From: Myxococcales bacterium | GTDB lineage: Bacteria; Myxococcota_A; Polyangia; Polyangiales; Ga0077539 | DNA: 45,107 nt | Assembly: GCA_013298625.1 (NCBI GenBank) | Contig: JAAFIF010000083.1 | Coordinates: forward strand, 1 to 45,107 | Reading direction: 5' to 3' | Program-made: the position numbers and the translations under genes | The notes under the pieces: generated by a model | The model's input: the letters and a program-made list of their open reading frames with translations, nothing else | Database searches by the model: none | What the model was told of the DNA's origin: nothing | Shown: positions 33,435 to 41,472 of the stretch, piece after piece | How the letters are laid out: every line of letters starts with the position of its first letter | Numbering within the stretch: position 1 is the stretch's first letter

Positions 33435-34538
33435 ATGGCACTCGAACTGTTCACGAAGCTCCCCCTCGGCGGCGTCGACCGCCGCGCGCTCGTCAACCTC
33501 CTCGCGACCGAGGGCCCGCAGACGGCCCGCGACGACCTCGCGAAGGTGCGCTCGACCCTGAGCACACGCGGCTCGGGCGTGCGCGACGGCGCGTGCGTGC
33601 TGTTGCTCGGCGGGTCCAACGGCATCCTCCGCTCGCTCGCCATTCAGCTGCTCTTCGCCGAGCGCGTCCCGGTCTTCGCCGTGCACTACGACAGCGAGAA
33701 GCTGCAGGTCGGCCCGCACCACGCGCGCGCGATCACCGACGCCGCGAAAGAGCAGGGGATCGACGCGACCTTCGTCAACGCGGACGCGACCTCACCCGAG
33801 ACCATCGCCTCGGTCGTCGCGCAGCTCAAATCGCGGTATCGCGCGGTGCACCTCGTCAACGGGATCGCCGCCGGAGCGACGAAGCGCTACGCGCAGCACG
33901 GCCCGACGCAGGTGCCCGACCTCGACGTAGCGTTCGATTCTGTCAGGCAGATTCCAGACTTTTCGTCGTGGGAGAAGATCCGCAAGGTGGGCCTCGTGCA
34001 GGTCGAGGTCGCGACCGAGCAAGACATCGAGCGGACCAACAAGTTCATGGGGCGCTCGACGGACCCGTGGGCGGACGCGCTCGCCGAAGCAGGGCTGCTG
34101 GTCGCAAACGAGAGCCTGGTGGCGTTTGCGGACTACGAGTTCGAGCCGACCGACCCGGTCTACGCGATGGGGCCGCTCGCGGGCGCGAAGCTCTTGCAGC
34201 GCGAGAGCCTCGCCCGCATTCGCGCAGCGCACAACGTCCGCACGACGCGGCTCTGCTACCCGCCCATGGCCACGACGGCGATCGGCGCGATCCCCGGCGG
34301 GCTGCTCAAGTTCGCAGGCAGCGCCGAGCTCATGCTGCGCGCGGGGACGTACAAGTCCCTCGCCGCGCTCGCGGCCGACTCGATCCCCGCGTTTCGCCCG
34401 GAGTTCACGGACGAAGCGCTCTACCTGGACCTCGCGTACAAAGCCGTCCGGCCCGGCTTCGACGCGCTCGTGGCCGACATCAGCGCCGACAACCTGCGGG
34501 ACAAACTGCGCACGGTCATCGGTCACGCGGGGCTCTGA
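33435..34538 (+). CDS. FabV/TER-type enoyl reductase
   Basis: A 367-residue single-domain reductase with a Rossmann-like region (ACVLLLGGSNGILRSLAIQLLF, VFAVHYDSEKLQVG) and the FabV hallmark Tyr-x8-Lys at VYAMGPLAGAKLL, with the following YPPMATTAIGAIPGGLL resembling the active-site loop of FabV/trans-2-enoyl-CoA reductases. It should reduce an enoyl-ACP or enoyl-CoA with NAD(P)H. Typical FabV/TER enzymes are about 395-400 residues, so this one is slightly short at the N-terminus. ATG 33435 gives the start of the fold. The call rests on motif order, so a related reductase is possible. Confidence 0.65.
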   Translation: MALELFTKLPLGGVDRRALVNLLATEGPQTARDDLAKVRSTLSTRGSGVRDGACVLLLGGSNGILRSLAIQLLFAERVPVFAVHYDSEKLQVGPHHARAITDAAKEQGIDATFVNADATSPETIASVVAQLKSRYRAVHLVNGIAAGATKRYAQHGPTQVPDLDVAFDSVRQIPDFSSWEKIRKVGLVQVEVATEQDIERTNKFMGRSTDPWADALAEAGLLVANESLVAFADYEFEPTDPVYAMGPLAGAKLLQRESLARIRAAHNVRTTRLCYPPMATTAIGAIPGGLLKFAGSAELMLRAGTYKSLAALAADSIPAFRPEFTDEALYLDLAYKAVRPGFDALVADISADNLRDKLRTVIGHAGL

Positions 34539-34547
34539 GCGGGCCGC

Positions 34548-35543
34548 TCACCACGTGGGCGTCGCTCGAAACGCGGTCGAGCGGCTCTCGAAGAAGTTCG
34601 AGTTGAGAAAGCTCTGCTGCGCGCGGCGGCGCCACGTGAAGCGAAAGCGAACGCCGGATTCGGTCTGCGTCCCGCGCATGGACCACTCGGTGATCGACTG
34701 CCGCGAGCGCTCGTTCTCTTCGAGCTGAACGGGATGCACGATGCGCACGTCGCGCATGGCCGTCAGAATGTGCTCGTCTTCGCCCGAGCGTCGACGAATG
34801 TCCCCCGAGCGCGCGTGCCAATGCAGCTCGTACGCGGGCGCGCGGCCCAACATCACGAGCCGCTCGAGCCCCGCTCTTCCGGCGAGCGTCAAGCGCGCGG
34901 GCTCGTCGTTGGCCGTAAACGGGAGGCGCGCTTCGATCCGGCCCGTCGTGTCGAACATCTCCCCCACCGGGAGCGCCTCGTCACGAATCGACACATCGCC
35001 GTCGCCGCGCTCGGTCATCAAGAACCGCGCGATGAAGCTGCGCTCGAAGTCCGTCGCGCGCTGCTCGTTGACGGTGATCTCCGTGTCCGACTCTTCGCCT
35101 TCTTCGCCGAGCGTCACGCGGATCACCGACTGCGGCGCGAACACGACCTGCTCGACCCCGTCCGTCGTCCGCGTGGCGCGACGCACGGTGAACTCGTACT
35201 CGATCGGCCGCCGCCCGTTCGAGCGCAGCGTGCAGTCGACGCCCGCGAGCGCGTCGATCCGCACCGAGTCGATCGCAGCCCGCTGGCCGCGCAGCGCTTC
35301 GGGCTCGATGATCTCTCGCTGCTCGTGCAGCTCCATGCGCGTCGAGAGCTCGCTGTCCGAGCAGCGCCCCGCGGGCGTCGTTCGATGCAAGCGCACGGTG
35401 TAGCGCGGGCCCGACTCGACGACCTGCGCCGCGCCGCCAGAGGTCTTCACGCCCGTGCCGTCGAGCTGTGGATAAAACGAGCCGTCGCAGCCGGCGCAGA
35501 AGACCGACGCACACAGAATCAAGTGAACACCCGCCCGACGCAT
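34548..35543 (-). CDS. Lipoprotein of unknown function
   Basis: A 331-residue lipoprotein: signal peptide ending FCAGC (Cys19), then a mature part of strands and turns with no motif I can name (PRYTVRLHRTTPAGRCSDSE, YEFTVRRATRTTDG, VIRVTLGEEGEESDTEITV). Two later cysteines (CSDSEL, VDCTLRS) could form a disulfide. ATG 35543 is chosen because upstream codons in frame are Arg-rich and not signal-like. Convergent with the FabV/TER-like gene (9 bp gap). Confidence 0.7.
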   Translation of the reverse strand: MRRAGVHLILCASVFCAGCDGSFYPQLDGTGVKTSGGAAQVVESGPRYTVRLHRTTPAGRCSDSELSTRMELHEQREIIEPEALRGQRAAIDSVRIDALAGVDCTLRSNGRRPIEYEFTVRRATRTTDGVEQVVFAPQSVIRVTLGEEGEESDTEITVNEQRATDFERSFIARFLMTERGDGDVSIRDEALPVGEMFDTTGRIEARLPFTANDEPARLTLAGRAGLERLVMLGRAPAYELHWHARSGDIRRRSGEDEHILTAMRDVRIVHPVQLEENERSRQSITEWSMRGTQTESGVRFRFTWRRRAQQSFLNSNFFESRSTAFRATPTW

Positions 35544-35659
35544 TGGATCAGAGGAGGGAGCATACACGATCGAGCGCGGGGCGGCAGCGTGGCGCCGCCG
35601 GCGCTGTGATCGCGGATCGTGCCGGAGGTGAGCGAGCGAACGACCGGCAATCACAGCCT

Positions 35660-35688
35660 TCGATGCCCAGGTCAACCGTTCGCATCGA
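35660..35688. other. Inverted repeat in low-GC intergenic region
   Basis: Perfect 7-bp arms (TCGATGC/GCATCGA) separated by 15 bp, about 55 bp past the end of the thioredoxin-like gene and 115 bp before the lipoprotein gene. It could be an operator or a weak terminator; there is no T-run. Confidence 0.3.
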
Positions 35689-35744
35689 GGCAAATTTCCA
35701 GGCCATACAATGAAACGATACGCGGCGGAGAACGAGGGGATCCT

Positions 35745-36146
35745 TCAGCCGCTCGGTGGGACAACTTCGTTCAACTCGGAGGCGCGCAGCAACTCGCTGT
35801 TCCTATCAACGGAAGTGAGACAGTCGTCAGCCGTGTAATCACACAGCGAAGCGACAACTTGACCATCCCGAATCCAGAACGTCTCTCCGACTCCTCGAAG
35901 TTTACCGAAGAGCTTTTTTGTCTCACTGGGCAGGTTGTCGATGTCACATACTAGGAGGGGAGGCGGTGCGGGCGTGTTCGCGAGTAGACTTGTCAGCTTC
36001 CCGAAGGCCGCGATGGACGGTCCGCTCCAGGGCGCCAAGACGAACAAAATCGCAGATTCGATGCCCTCGAGTGAGCCCGACGGCCACTCTTTCACCCCGC
36101 TCTGCGGCAGCAACGAGTACCGAGCGATGATCGCGGCGACGCTCAT
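35745..36146 (-). CDS. Thioredoxin-like protein lacking the active-site cysteines
   Basis: A 133-residue cytoplasmic protein. The middle reads AILFVLAPWSGPSIAAFGKL, matching the thioredoxin strand-CxxC-helix segment but with both cysteines replaced by serine (WSGPS). The following PPLLVCDIDNLP, LFGKLRGVGETFWIRDGQVVASL matches the second half of the fold. It therefore cannot act as a thiol redox enzyme; it could be a protein-protein interaction or immunity-type protein. A strong GAGGGG sits before the ATG at 36146. The ATG overlaps the stop codon (TGA) of an upstream fragment, so it was originally the second gene of a coupled pair. Base composition is lower in GC than neighbours. Confidence 0.75.
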   Translation of the reverse strand: MSVAAIIARYSLLPQSGVKEWPSGSLEGIESAILFVLAPWSGPSIAAFGKLTSLLANTPAPPPLLVCDIDNLPSETKKLFGKLRGVGETFWIRDGQVVASLCDYTADDCLTSVDRNSELLRASELNEVVPPSG

Positions 36147-36275
36147 GGAGCCCCTCGAATTGAGAACTGAACCATTTCGACTCCGGGCGCGAAGCCCTTT
36201 CGTAGCAGAGCCTCGCCCTCGGGGCCCATGCCGACCAGCGGGCGGTCTTCCGAGTGATCGACCAAGCCTTTCCTC
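36143..36275 (-). pseudogene. Stump of a truncated gene coupled to the thioredoxin-like gene
   Basis: In frame and ending at the TGA that overlaps the thioredoxin-like ATG, about 43 codons read as ordinary protein (KGLVDHSEDRPLVGMGPEG and ALLRKGFAPGVEMVQFSI). Upstream of about 36275 this frame becomes the reverse shadow of the 36300 lipoprotein gene. The 5' part of the gene therefore seems to have been replaced or deleted. The remnant is too short to name; a toxin or effector paired with an immunity-like partner is one possibility. Confidence 0.5.
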
Positions 36276-36299
36276 AGCCTTGAACATTGGAGGTCGTTT

Positions 36300-36668
36300 A
36301 TGAAATTCGCAGTTCTCCTAGCGCTTCTCGCGTCGCTCACCGTCGGCTGCATCGGAACCCGTCCACTCGCGTGCGTGTGCCTCGAAGTTCGAGTCACCGG
36401 AGGAGCGAACAACACGCCGCTCTCCGATGTGCAATTCTGGGTGATCGACGCCGTCAACGGCGATCGACAAATCAGCGAACCGCTGTTCGTCGGAGGCAAA
36501 TACTATCTCACTGAGGACGCCTGCAGCACGACACAACACGAGTTCGAGGTGCGTCGTGCGGGCTACGTCAGCCAACGATTCAGCCACCGCTCGTCGGTCG
36601 AGCGCGGTCGCTGCGATCCGCCGCCGCCGCCCGATCCGCCGGTCACCGTGCAGCTTCAGGCGCAGTAG
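36300..36668 (+). CDS. Small lipoprotein with regulatory-sandwich-like domain
   Basis: A 122-residue lipoprotein: signal peptide ending in TVGC (Cys17). The rest resembles a carboxypeptidase-regulatory-like/surface sandwich: VCLEVRVTGGANNTPLSDVQFWVIDA, GGKYYLTEDACSTTQHEFEVRRAGYVSQRF and a Pro-rich end. Four more cysteines may form two disulfides. ATG 36300 follows GGAGG. GC is lower than in the flanks, and it lies beside the truncated pair, so it may have arrived with the event that broke the upstream gene. Function unknown. Confidence 0.7.
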   Translation: MKFAVLLALLASLTVGCIGTRPLACVCLEVRVTGGANNTPLSDVQFWVIDAVNGDRQISEPLFVGGKYYLTEDACSTTQHEFEVRRAGYVSQRFSHRSSVERGRCDPPPPPDPPVTVQLQAQ

Positions 36669-36688
36669 TTCGCTCTCCCCGGCCGCCC

Positions 36689-36720
36689 GTTCGTGAACTC
36701 TCGAACACCGTCCCTGCTCA
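36689..36720 (-). repeat. Third, degenerate copy of the stop-codon motif
   Basis: On the minus strand, TGA-N3-GGGACGGTGTTC-N-A-N-AGTTCACGA matches the first 32 bp of repeat copies A and B at about 25 positions. Again its TGA is the stop codon of the gene it follows (the Ser/Thr kinase, ending at 36718). Only this leading block is conserved here. Confidence 0.6.
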
Positions 36721-37815
36721 GCCGCGGTCTACACGGCGCACGAGCGCGATGGCCTCGGTGTGGTCCGTCGGCGGCGCGACGCTGCGTCGCTCGGTCGCGG
36801 GCGGCGTCGGCGCGATCGGCGCCGGCAGCGGCGGAGGAATCGACACGAACACCGGCGCCGCCGTCACCATGCGCTGAATCGTCTGCACGTCCGCCGCGAT
36901 GCGCTGCTCGCTCACCGGGTCGGGCAGCGTGAGCGTCAGCGCCGCGAGCTCGTCCGCGACCGCCCTCGCCGACGCGAGCCGCTGCGCGGGCTCGGGCTGA
37001 AGCGCCGCGATCAACACCGCGTCGAGCGCAGGGCTCACGTCGCTGCGAAGCGCCCGCAGCGAACGCACCGTGCGCCCCTCGACCAGCGCGCGCAGCGCGT
37101 CGGTGTCCCGCGTGTACAAGCGCTCGCCCGCGAGCAGCTCCCACAGCACCACGGCCACCGCGTAGACGTCGGACGCCGCAGAGAACGGCGCGCCGTGGAG
37201 GATCTCGGGGGCGAGGTAGCGGAGCTTTCCTTTGACCATTCCGACTGGGGTGGTCTCGCAGTCGTCCATGAGCTTCGCGAGCCCGAAGTCGACGAGCTTG
37301 GTCACGCCGTCGACCGAGAGCATGATGTTCGACGGCGTCGCGTCGCGATGAATCACCGGCAGCGCCACGCGCGTCCCGTCCGCGAACCGCTCGCAGTGCT
37401 CGTGCGCCGCGCTCAACGCCCGCAGGACCGCGATCACCACCGCGAGCGAGAGCGAGAGCGACGGCCGCTGCTTGTGCTGCTGCAACAGGTCGATCACGGT
37501 CTTCAGCGTCACCCCGTCGATCCACTCGGTGACGATGTACCGCCCCCGCGCGTCCTCGCCGAAGTCCATCACCTGCGCGATGTTCGGGTGCGACAAGCGC
37601 GCGGTCAGCACGGCCTCGCGGCGAAACATCACCTGGTGCTGCTCGGACCGAAAGTACGCCGGCAAGATCCGCTTGATCGCCACGGGCCGACGAAAGCCCT
37701 CCATCCGCTCGAGCTCCGCGCGCCAGAGCTCACCCATGCCCCCGATCGCCACGCGGTCGATCAAACGGTACCGCCCGCCGATCAGTTGCCCCACCGCGTA
37801 ATCCTGAAAATTCAT
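36718..37815 (-). CDS. Ser/Thr protein kinase
   Basis: A 365-residue Hanks-type kinase with kinase domain at about 14-285: glycine loop AIGGMGELW, catalytic Lys48 in VAIKR, Glu helix, HRDATPSNIML (around 155) where the usual Lys of HRDxKPxN is Thr, DFGLA (around 180) and YLAPE. The Asp and Asn are intact, so activity is plausible, but loss of the HRDxK lysine is seen in some myxobacterial kinases. The C-terminal tail is Pro/Ala-rich and has no membrane helix, so it appears cytosolic. ATG 37815 starts MNFQDYAVGQLIGGRYRLID; upstream codons in frame belong to the repeat-rich gap. The stop is inside a REP-like motif. Confidence 0.93.
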   Translation of the reverse strand: MNFQDYAVGQLIGGRYRLIDRVAIGGMGELWRAELERMEGFRRPVAIKRILPAYFRSEQHQVMFRREAVLTARLSHPNIAQVMDFGEDARGRYIVTEWIDGVTLKTVIDLLQQHKQRPSLSLSLAVVIAVLRALSAAHEHCERFADGTRVALPVIHRDATPSNIMLSVDGVTKLVDFGLAKLMDDCETTPVGMVKGKLRYLAPEILHGAPFSAASDVYAVAVVLWELLAGERLYTRDTDALRALVEGRTVRSLRALRSDVSPALDAVLIAALQPEPAQRLASARAVADELAALTLTLPDPVSEQRIAADVQTIQRMVTAAPVFVSIPPPLPAPIAPTPPATERRSVAPPTDHTEAIALVRRVDRG

Positions 37816-38221
37816 CAATCGGGCATTGTGGTCAATCGTAGGCAAGGTTGCAAGGGGACAGCGCCCGGGCGCAGATCGTTCGCGATTTCGCCGCGCGCGT
37901 GGCCTCGGCGCGCCACCAAGATGGCGCAGCTTCGCAACCCGCCCGCGCGGCCTCGGCGCGCCATCAAAGTTGGCGCGCTGGCGTGCGGCACAGCCGACAA
38001 GCGCTCGGGCACGAAGCCCGAGCTGAGGCACGTGAGCGCGAGCGCGACGGGCGCTACAGCGCGACAGAGCGCTGGTGTTTCAGAGGGCGAACCCCGGTTG
38101 CCTAAGCCCAGGCGCATGCCTGGGCGCACGTTGGCTTTGCCACGCGCAAGCGCGCCGACTTGACGGCGCGGAAGCAACGCGCGCTCTCGACGGCGCGCAG
38201 AAGCAACGCGCCGTACGCCGC
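37816..38221. repeat. Repeat-rich intergenic region between kinase and proA
   Basis: No gene seen. A unit near GCGCGNGGCCTCGGCGCGCC followed by ACCAAG or ATCAAAG occurs at 37893-37920 and 37945-37969. A second unit (GACGGCGCGGAAGCAACGCG / GACGGCGCGCAGAAGCAACG) occurs at 38162-38182 and 38190-38211. An 8-bp hairpin (GCCCAGGC-GCAT-GCCTGGGC) sits at 38106-38125 and could be a terminator stem for proA, though no T-run follows. Frames stay open because of GC content only. Confidence 0.6.
38106..38125. terminator. GC-rich hairpin downstream of proA
   Basis: 8-bp perfect stem with loop GCAT, 97 bp past the proA stop. There is no poly-T, so a factor-dependent or structural role is as likely. Confidence 0.3.
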
Positions 38222-39487
38222 TCAGCCGCGGACCTGCCCCTCGCCGTACACGACGTACTTCTCCGCCGTGAGCTCGCGCAGGCCCATCGGTCCCCACGCG
38301 TGCATGCGCGAGGTCGAGATGCCGATCTCTGCGCCGAGGCCAAGCTCGCCGCCGTCGTTGAAGCGGGTGCTCGCGTTCCACAAGACGCACGAGGCCTCGA
38401 CTTCGCGCAAGAAGCGCTCTGCGCGCGCGCCGTCCGCGGTCACGATCGAAGCCGTGTGCTCGGTGCCGTGCGTCGCGATGTGATCGAGCGCTTCGTCGAG
38501 CGAGTCCACGACGCGCACCGCGACCTCGAGCGCCAGATACTCCGTGTCCCAATCCTCCGCGCGGGCCGCGATGAAGTCCGCATCCGCCCTCGCCAGCGCC
38601 TCGCCGCTGCGCTCGTCAGCGTGGATCACCACGCCCGCGCCCTGCAGCGAGCGCGCGACCTTCGCGAACAGCCCCGACGCCAGGTGCGCGCGGTGCACGA
38701 GCAGCGTCTCCATCGCGTTGCACACGCCGGGGCGCTGCACCTTCGCGTTGTGCGCGATCGCGACGGCCATCGCCTCGTCCGCGGTCTCGTCCAAGTACAC
38801 GTGGCAGATCCCCTGCCCGTGGCGGATCACCGGCACCTTCGCGTGCTCGTCCACCATCGCCATCAAGCTCGCTCCGCCGCGCGGAATGCACAGATCCACC
38901 CTGCCCGTCGCCCCGAGCAGCGCCGCCACGTGCTCGCGCCCCGTCTCGCTCACGAGCTGCACGCAGTCCACAGAGAGACCCGCGCTCGAGAGCCCTTCGC
39001 GCACCGCTTCGGCCAGCGCGCGATTGGACGCCATCGCCTCGCGTCCGCCGCGAAGCACCAGCGCGTTGCCGCTCTTGATGCACAGCGCCGCGCACTCAAC
39101 AGTCACGTTGGGCCGCGCTTCGTACACGACCGCGATCACGCCGAGCGCAGCGCGGCGCTTGAACACTCGCAGCCCGTTCGGTCGCACTCCGAGCGAGCGC
39201 TCTTCGCCCAGCGGATCGGGCAGCCCCCGAACGGCGCGCACGCTCTCGGCGATGGCGCGGACCCGCTGGCTGTCCAAACGCAAGCGGTCGAGCATCGAGC
39301 CAGAGATTCCTCCGGTGCGCGCGCGGGCCATGTCCCCCTCGTTGGCCGCGAGGATCGCGGCTTCGCGCTGCTCGATCGCGGACGCGATGCGCTCGAGCGC
39401 GAGGTCTCGCTCGGCCGCGGTGCTTCGCCCCAACGAGCGCTTGGCCTGGCGTGCGCGCGAGAGGATGTCGTCGATGACGGCGGTCAT
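38222..39487 (-). CDS. proA: Glutamate-5-semialdehyde dehydrogenase
   Basis: A 421-residue enzyme that reduces gamma-glutamyl phosphate to glutamate-5-semialdehyde, the second step of proline synthesis. Family marks: LGVIAVVYEARPNVTVECAAL, KSGNALVLRGG, the Rossmann-like DLCIPRGGASL, catalytic Cys256 in QRPGVCNAMETLL, HGTEHTASIVT, NASTRFNDGGELGLGAEIGIS and the ending GPMGLRELTAEKYVVYGEGQVRG. Length is standard. It lies 16 bp downstream of proB on the same strand, so they form a proBA operon and the proteins probably form the usual channelling complex. Confidence 0.97.
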   Translation of the reverse strand: MTAVIDDILSRARQAKRSLGRSTAAERDLALERIASAIEQREAAILAANEGDMARARTGGISGSMLDRLRLDSQRVRAIAESVRAVRGLPDPLGEERSLGVRPNGLRVFKRRAALGVIAVVYEARPNVTVECAALCIKSGNALVLRGGREAMASNRALAEAVREGLSSAGLSVDCVQLVSETGREHVAALLGATGRVDLCIPRGGASLMAMVDEHAKVPVIRHGQGICHVYLDETADEAMAVAIAHNAKVQRPGVCNAMETLLVHRAHLASGLFAKVARSLQGAGVVIHADERSGEALARADADFIAARAEDWDTEYLALEVAVRVVDSLDEALDHIATHGTEHTASIVTADGARAERFLREVEASCVLWNASTRFNDGGELGLGAEIGISTSRMHAWGPMGLRELTAEKYVVYGEGQVRG

Positions 39488-39503
39488 TTTCGTGGGCTCC
39501 TAT

Positions 39504-40613
39504 TCAAGCGGGTCCGAGCAGCACCAGGTCGTCCGCGTGCACGACCTCGTCGCCCAGGTGGTAGCCGAGCGTGGGCTCGATTTCGGCCGTCTTTTTGCCG
39601 CGAATCTGCGCGAGCTCGTCCGAGCCGTACGCGGTGATCCTGCGCGCCACGAGGGTCCCGTCGAGCTTGACCACGTCGACGGCCTCGCCCTGGCCGAACT
39701 CTCCGCGCAGCTCGGCGATGCCCGAGGGCAGAAGGCTCTTGCCCGCGGTGACGGCGCGCGCGGCGCCGTCGTCGACGACCACCGCACCCTTGCCGCGCAG
39801 CGTGTGCGCGATCCAATGCTTTCGGCTCGCCATCCGCTCGACCGAAGGAACAAAAAACGTCCCTACGTCTTCGCCGGCGACAACCCGCGCCAGCACGCCG
39901 CGCTCTCGCCCCGGGGCGATCACCGCGCCCGCGCCGACGCTTGCTGCAGCGCGGCCAGCGCGCACCTTCGTGACCATCCCGCCTTTTCCCCCAGAGCTCG
40001 TCTCAGTGCGCACAAATCCCTCAGCGCTCGCGTCCTCTGCGCGCACCACCGGCACCCTGCGATCGCCATCCAATAGTGCCGGCGCCACCGAGAGCATCAC
40101 CAACAGATCCGCCCCCACCAGGTTCGCCACCTGCGCGCTGAGCGCGTCGTTGTCCCCGAACGCGATCTCGTCCACCGAGACCGTGTCGTTCTCGTTGATC
40201 ACCGCCACCGCGCCGCGCCGCGCCAGCTCTGCGAGCGCCCTTCGCGCGTTGAGAAATCTCTTTCGATCTGCAAGATCCGCGTGCGTCAGCAACACCTGCG
40301 CGACCACCTTCGCGTGCGGCCTGAACGCCTCTTGCCACAATCGAATGAGCTCTCCCTGCCCCGCCGCCGCGCACGCTTGAAGCGCGTCCATCGTCTTCGG
40401 CCGCGCGGGATATCCCAGGGCTCCGACGCCCAGCGCGATCGCGCCGGACGAGACCACCACGACCTCGCGTCCGCTCGCGATGAGCTGCGCGCAATCCGCC
40501 GCGATCCCGTCGAGCACCGCGCGATCGATGCGCCCCGCCGTCGTGAGCACACCTGTACCGATCTTGACCACCACGCGGCGAGCGCCGCGCATCCACTGTT
40601 GCCGGTCGTCCAT
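39504..40613 (-). CDS. proB: Glutamate 5-kinase
   Basis: A 369-residue kinase that phosphorylates glutamate, the first and proline-inhibited step of proline synthesis. N-terminal amino-acid-kinase domain: VVVKIGTGVL, VVVSSGAIALG, LLTHADL, NENDTVSVDEIAFGDND, SGGKGGMVTKVRAG; a C-terminal PUA domain (residues about 280-369, beginning KGAVVVDDGA and ending HADDLVLLGPA) is present as in E. coli ProB. Start ATG 40613, and proC starts divergently at 40648, leaving a 34-bp promoter-sized gap that may be shared. Confidence 0.97.
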   Translation of the reverse strand: MDDRQQWMRGARRVVVKIGTGVLTTAGRIDRAVLDGIAADCAQLIASGREVVVVSSGAIALGVGALGYPARPKTMDALQACAAAGQGELIRLWQEAFRPHAKVVAQVLLTHADLADRKRFLNARRALAELARRGAVAVINENDTVSVDEIAFGDNDALSAQVANLVGADLLVMLSVAPALLDGDRRVPVVRAEDASAEGFVRTETSSGGKGGMVTKVRAGRAAASVGAGAVIAPGRERGVLARVVAGEDVGTFFVPSVERMASRKHWIAHTLRGKGAVVVDDGAARAVTAGKSLLPSGIAELRGEFGQGEAVDVVKLDGTLVARRITAYGSDELAQIRGKKTAEIEPTLGYHLGDEVVHADDLVLLGPA

Positions 40614-40647
40614 GAGCGAGCGCGAAGGTACACTCCCTCGCTCAAGA

Positions 40648-41472
40648 ATGAAGCTCCAGGGTAGACGCATCGCGTTCGTCGGCGCAGGCAACATGGCCGA
40701 GGCGCTCATCAAGGGACTCTGTCGCGCCGAAGGAGTGGGCCCCGCCGCGCTCTCGGCGGCGGACCGCCGCGCGGACCGAACGAAGTTTCTCGCTGAGAAA
40801 TACGGGATCACCACGACCACGGACAACGGCGCGTGCGTGCGAGAGGCGGACATCGTCGTGCTCTCGGTCAAGCCGCAGGTGATGGACGCTGTGGTCTCGG
40901 CGCTCAGGCCGCACGTCGCCAAGAGCGCGCTGGTCCTCAGCGTCGCGGCGGGCATCACCACGCAGTCGATCGAGTCGCTGCTCGAGCCCGGCGCGCGCGT
41001 CGTGCGCTCGATGCCCAACACCGCTGCGATGGTGGGCATGTCCGCGACGGCGATCGCGCCCGGCGCGCACGCGACGGACGAAGACATGGAGGTCGCCCGC
41101 GCGGTGTTCGAAGCGGTGGGCCGCGTGGTGGTCGTCGACGAGTATCACCTCGACGCGGTGACGGGCCTCTCGGGCTCGGGTCCCGCGTACATCTTCTTGA
41201 TCATCGAGGCGCTCGCGGACGCGGGCGTAAAGGTGGGCCTCTCGCGCGACATCGCCCTGCAATTGGCGGCGCAGACGCTCGCGGGCAGCGCGCACATGCT
41301 CCTCGAGACCGGCGAGCACCCCGGAAAGCTCAAAGACCAGGTCACCTCCCCCGGCGGCACTGCGATCGCAGGGCTTCACACCCTCGAAGCGGGCGGCCTT
41401 CGCACCACCCTCATCAACGCCGTCGAAGCCGCCACGCGAAGGGCCAAGGAGCTCGGCGATGCGCGGAAGTGA
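40648..41472 (+). CDS. proC: Pyrroline-5-carboxylate reductase
   Basis: A 274-residue NAD(P)H-dependent reductase that makes proline from pyrroline-5-carboxylate. N-terminal motif IAFVGAGNMAEALIKGL, VVLSVKPQVMDAV, VRSMPNTAAMVGMS, SGSGPAYIFLIIEALADAG and the DQVTSPGGTAIAGLHTLEAGGLRTTLINAV end are all classic. With proB-proA divergent, the window holds the whole glutamate-to-proline route. ATG 40648; its last 14 bases overlap the start of the following hydrolase gene, so the two are co-transcribed. Confidence 0.97.
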   Translation: MKLQGRRIAFVGAGNMAEALIKGLCRAEGVGPAALSAADRRADRTKFLAEKYGITTTTDNGACVREADIVVLSVKPQVMDAVVSALRPHVAKSALVLSVAAGITTQSIESLLEPGARVVRSMPNTAAMVGMSATAIAPGAHATDEDMEVARAVFEAVGRVVVVDEYHLDAVTGLSGSGPAYIFLIIEALADAGVKVGLSRDIALQLAAQTLAGSAHMLLETGEHPGKLKDQVTSPGGTAIAGLHTLEAGGLRTTLINAVEAATRRAKELGDARK

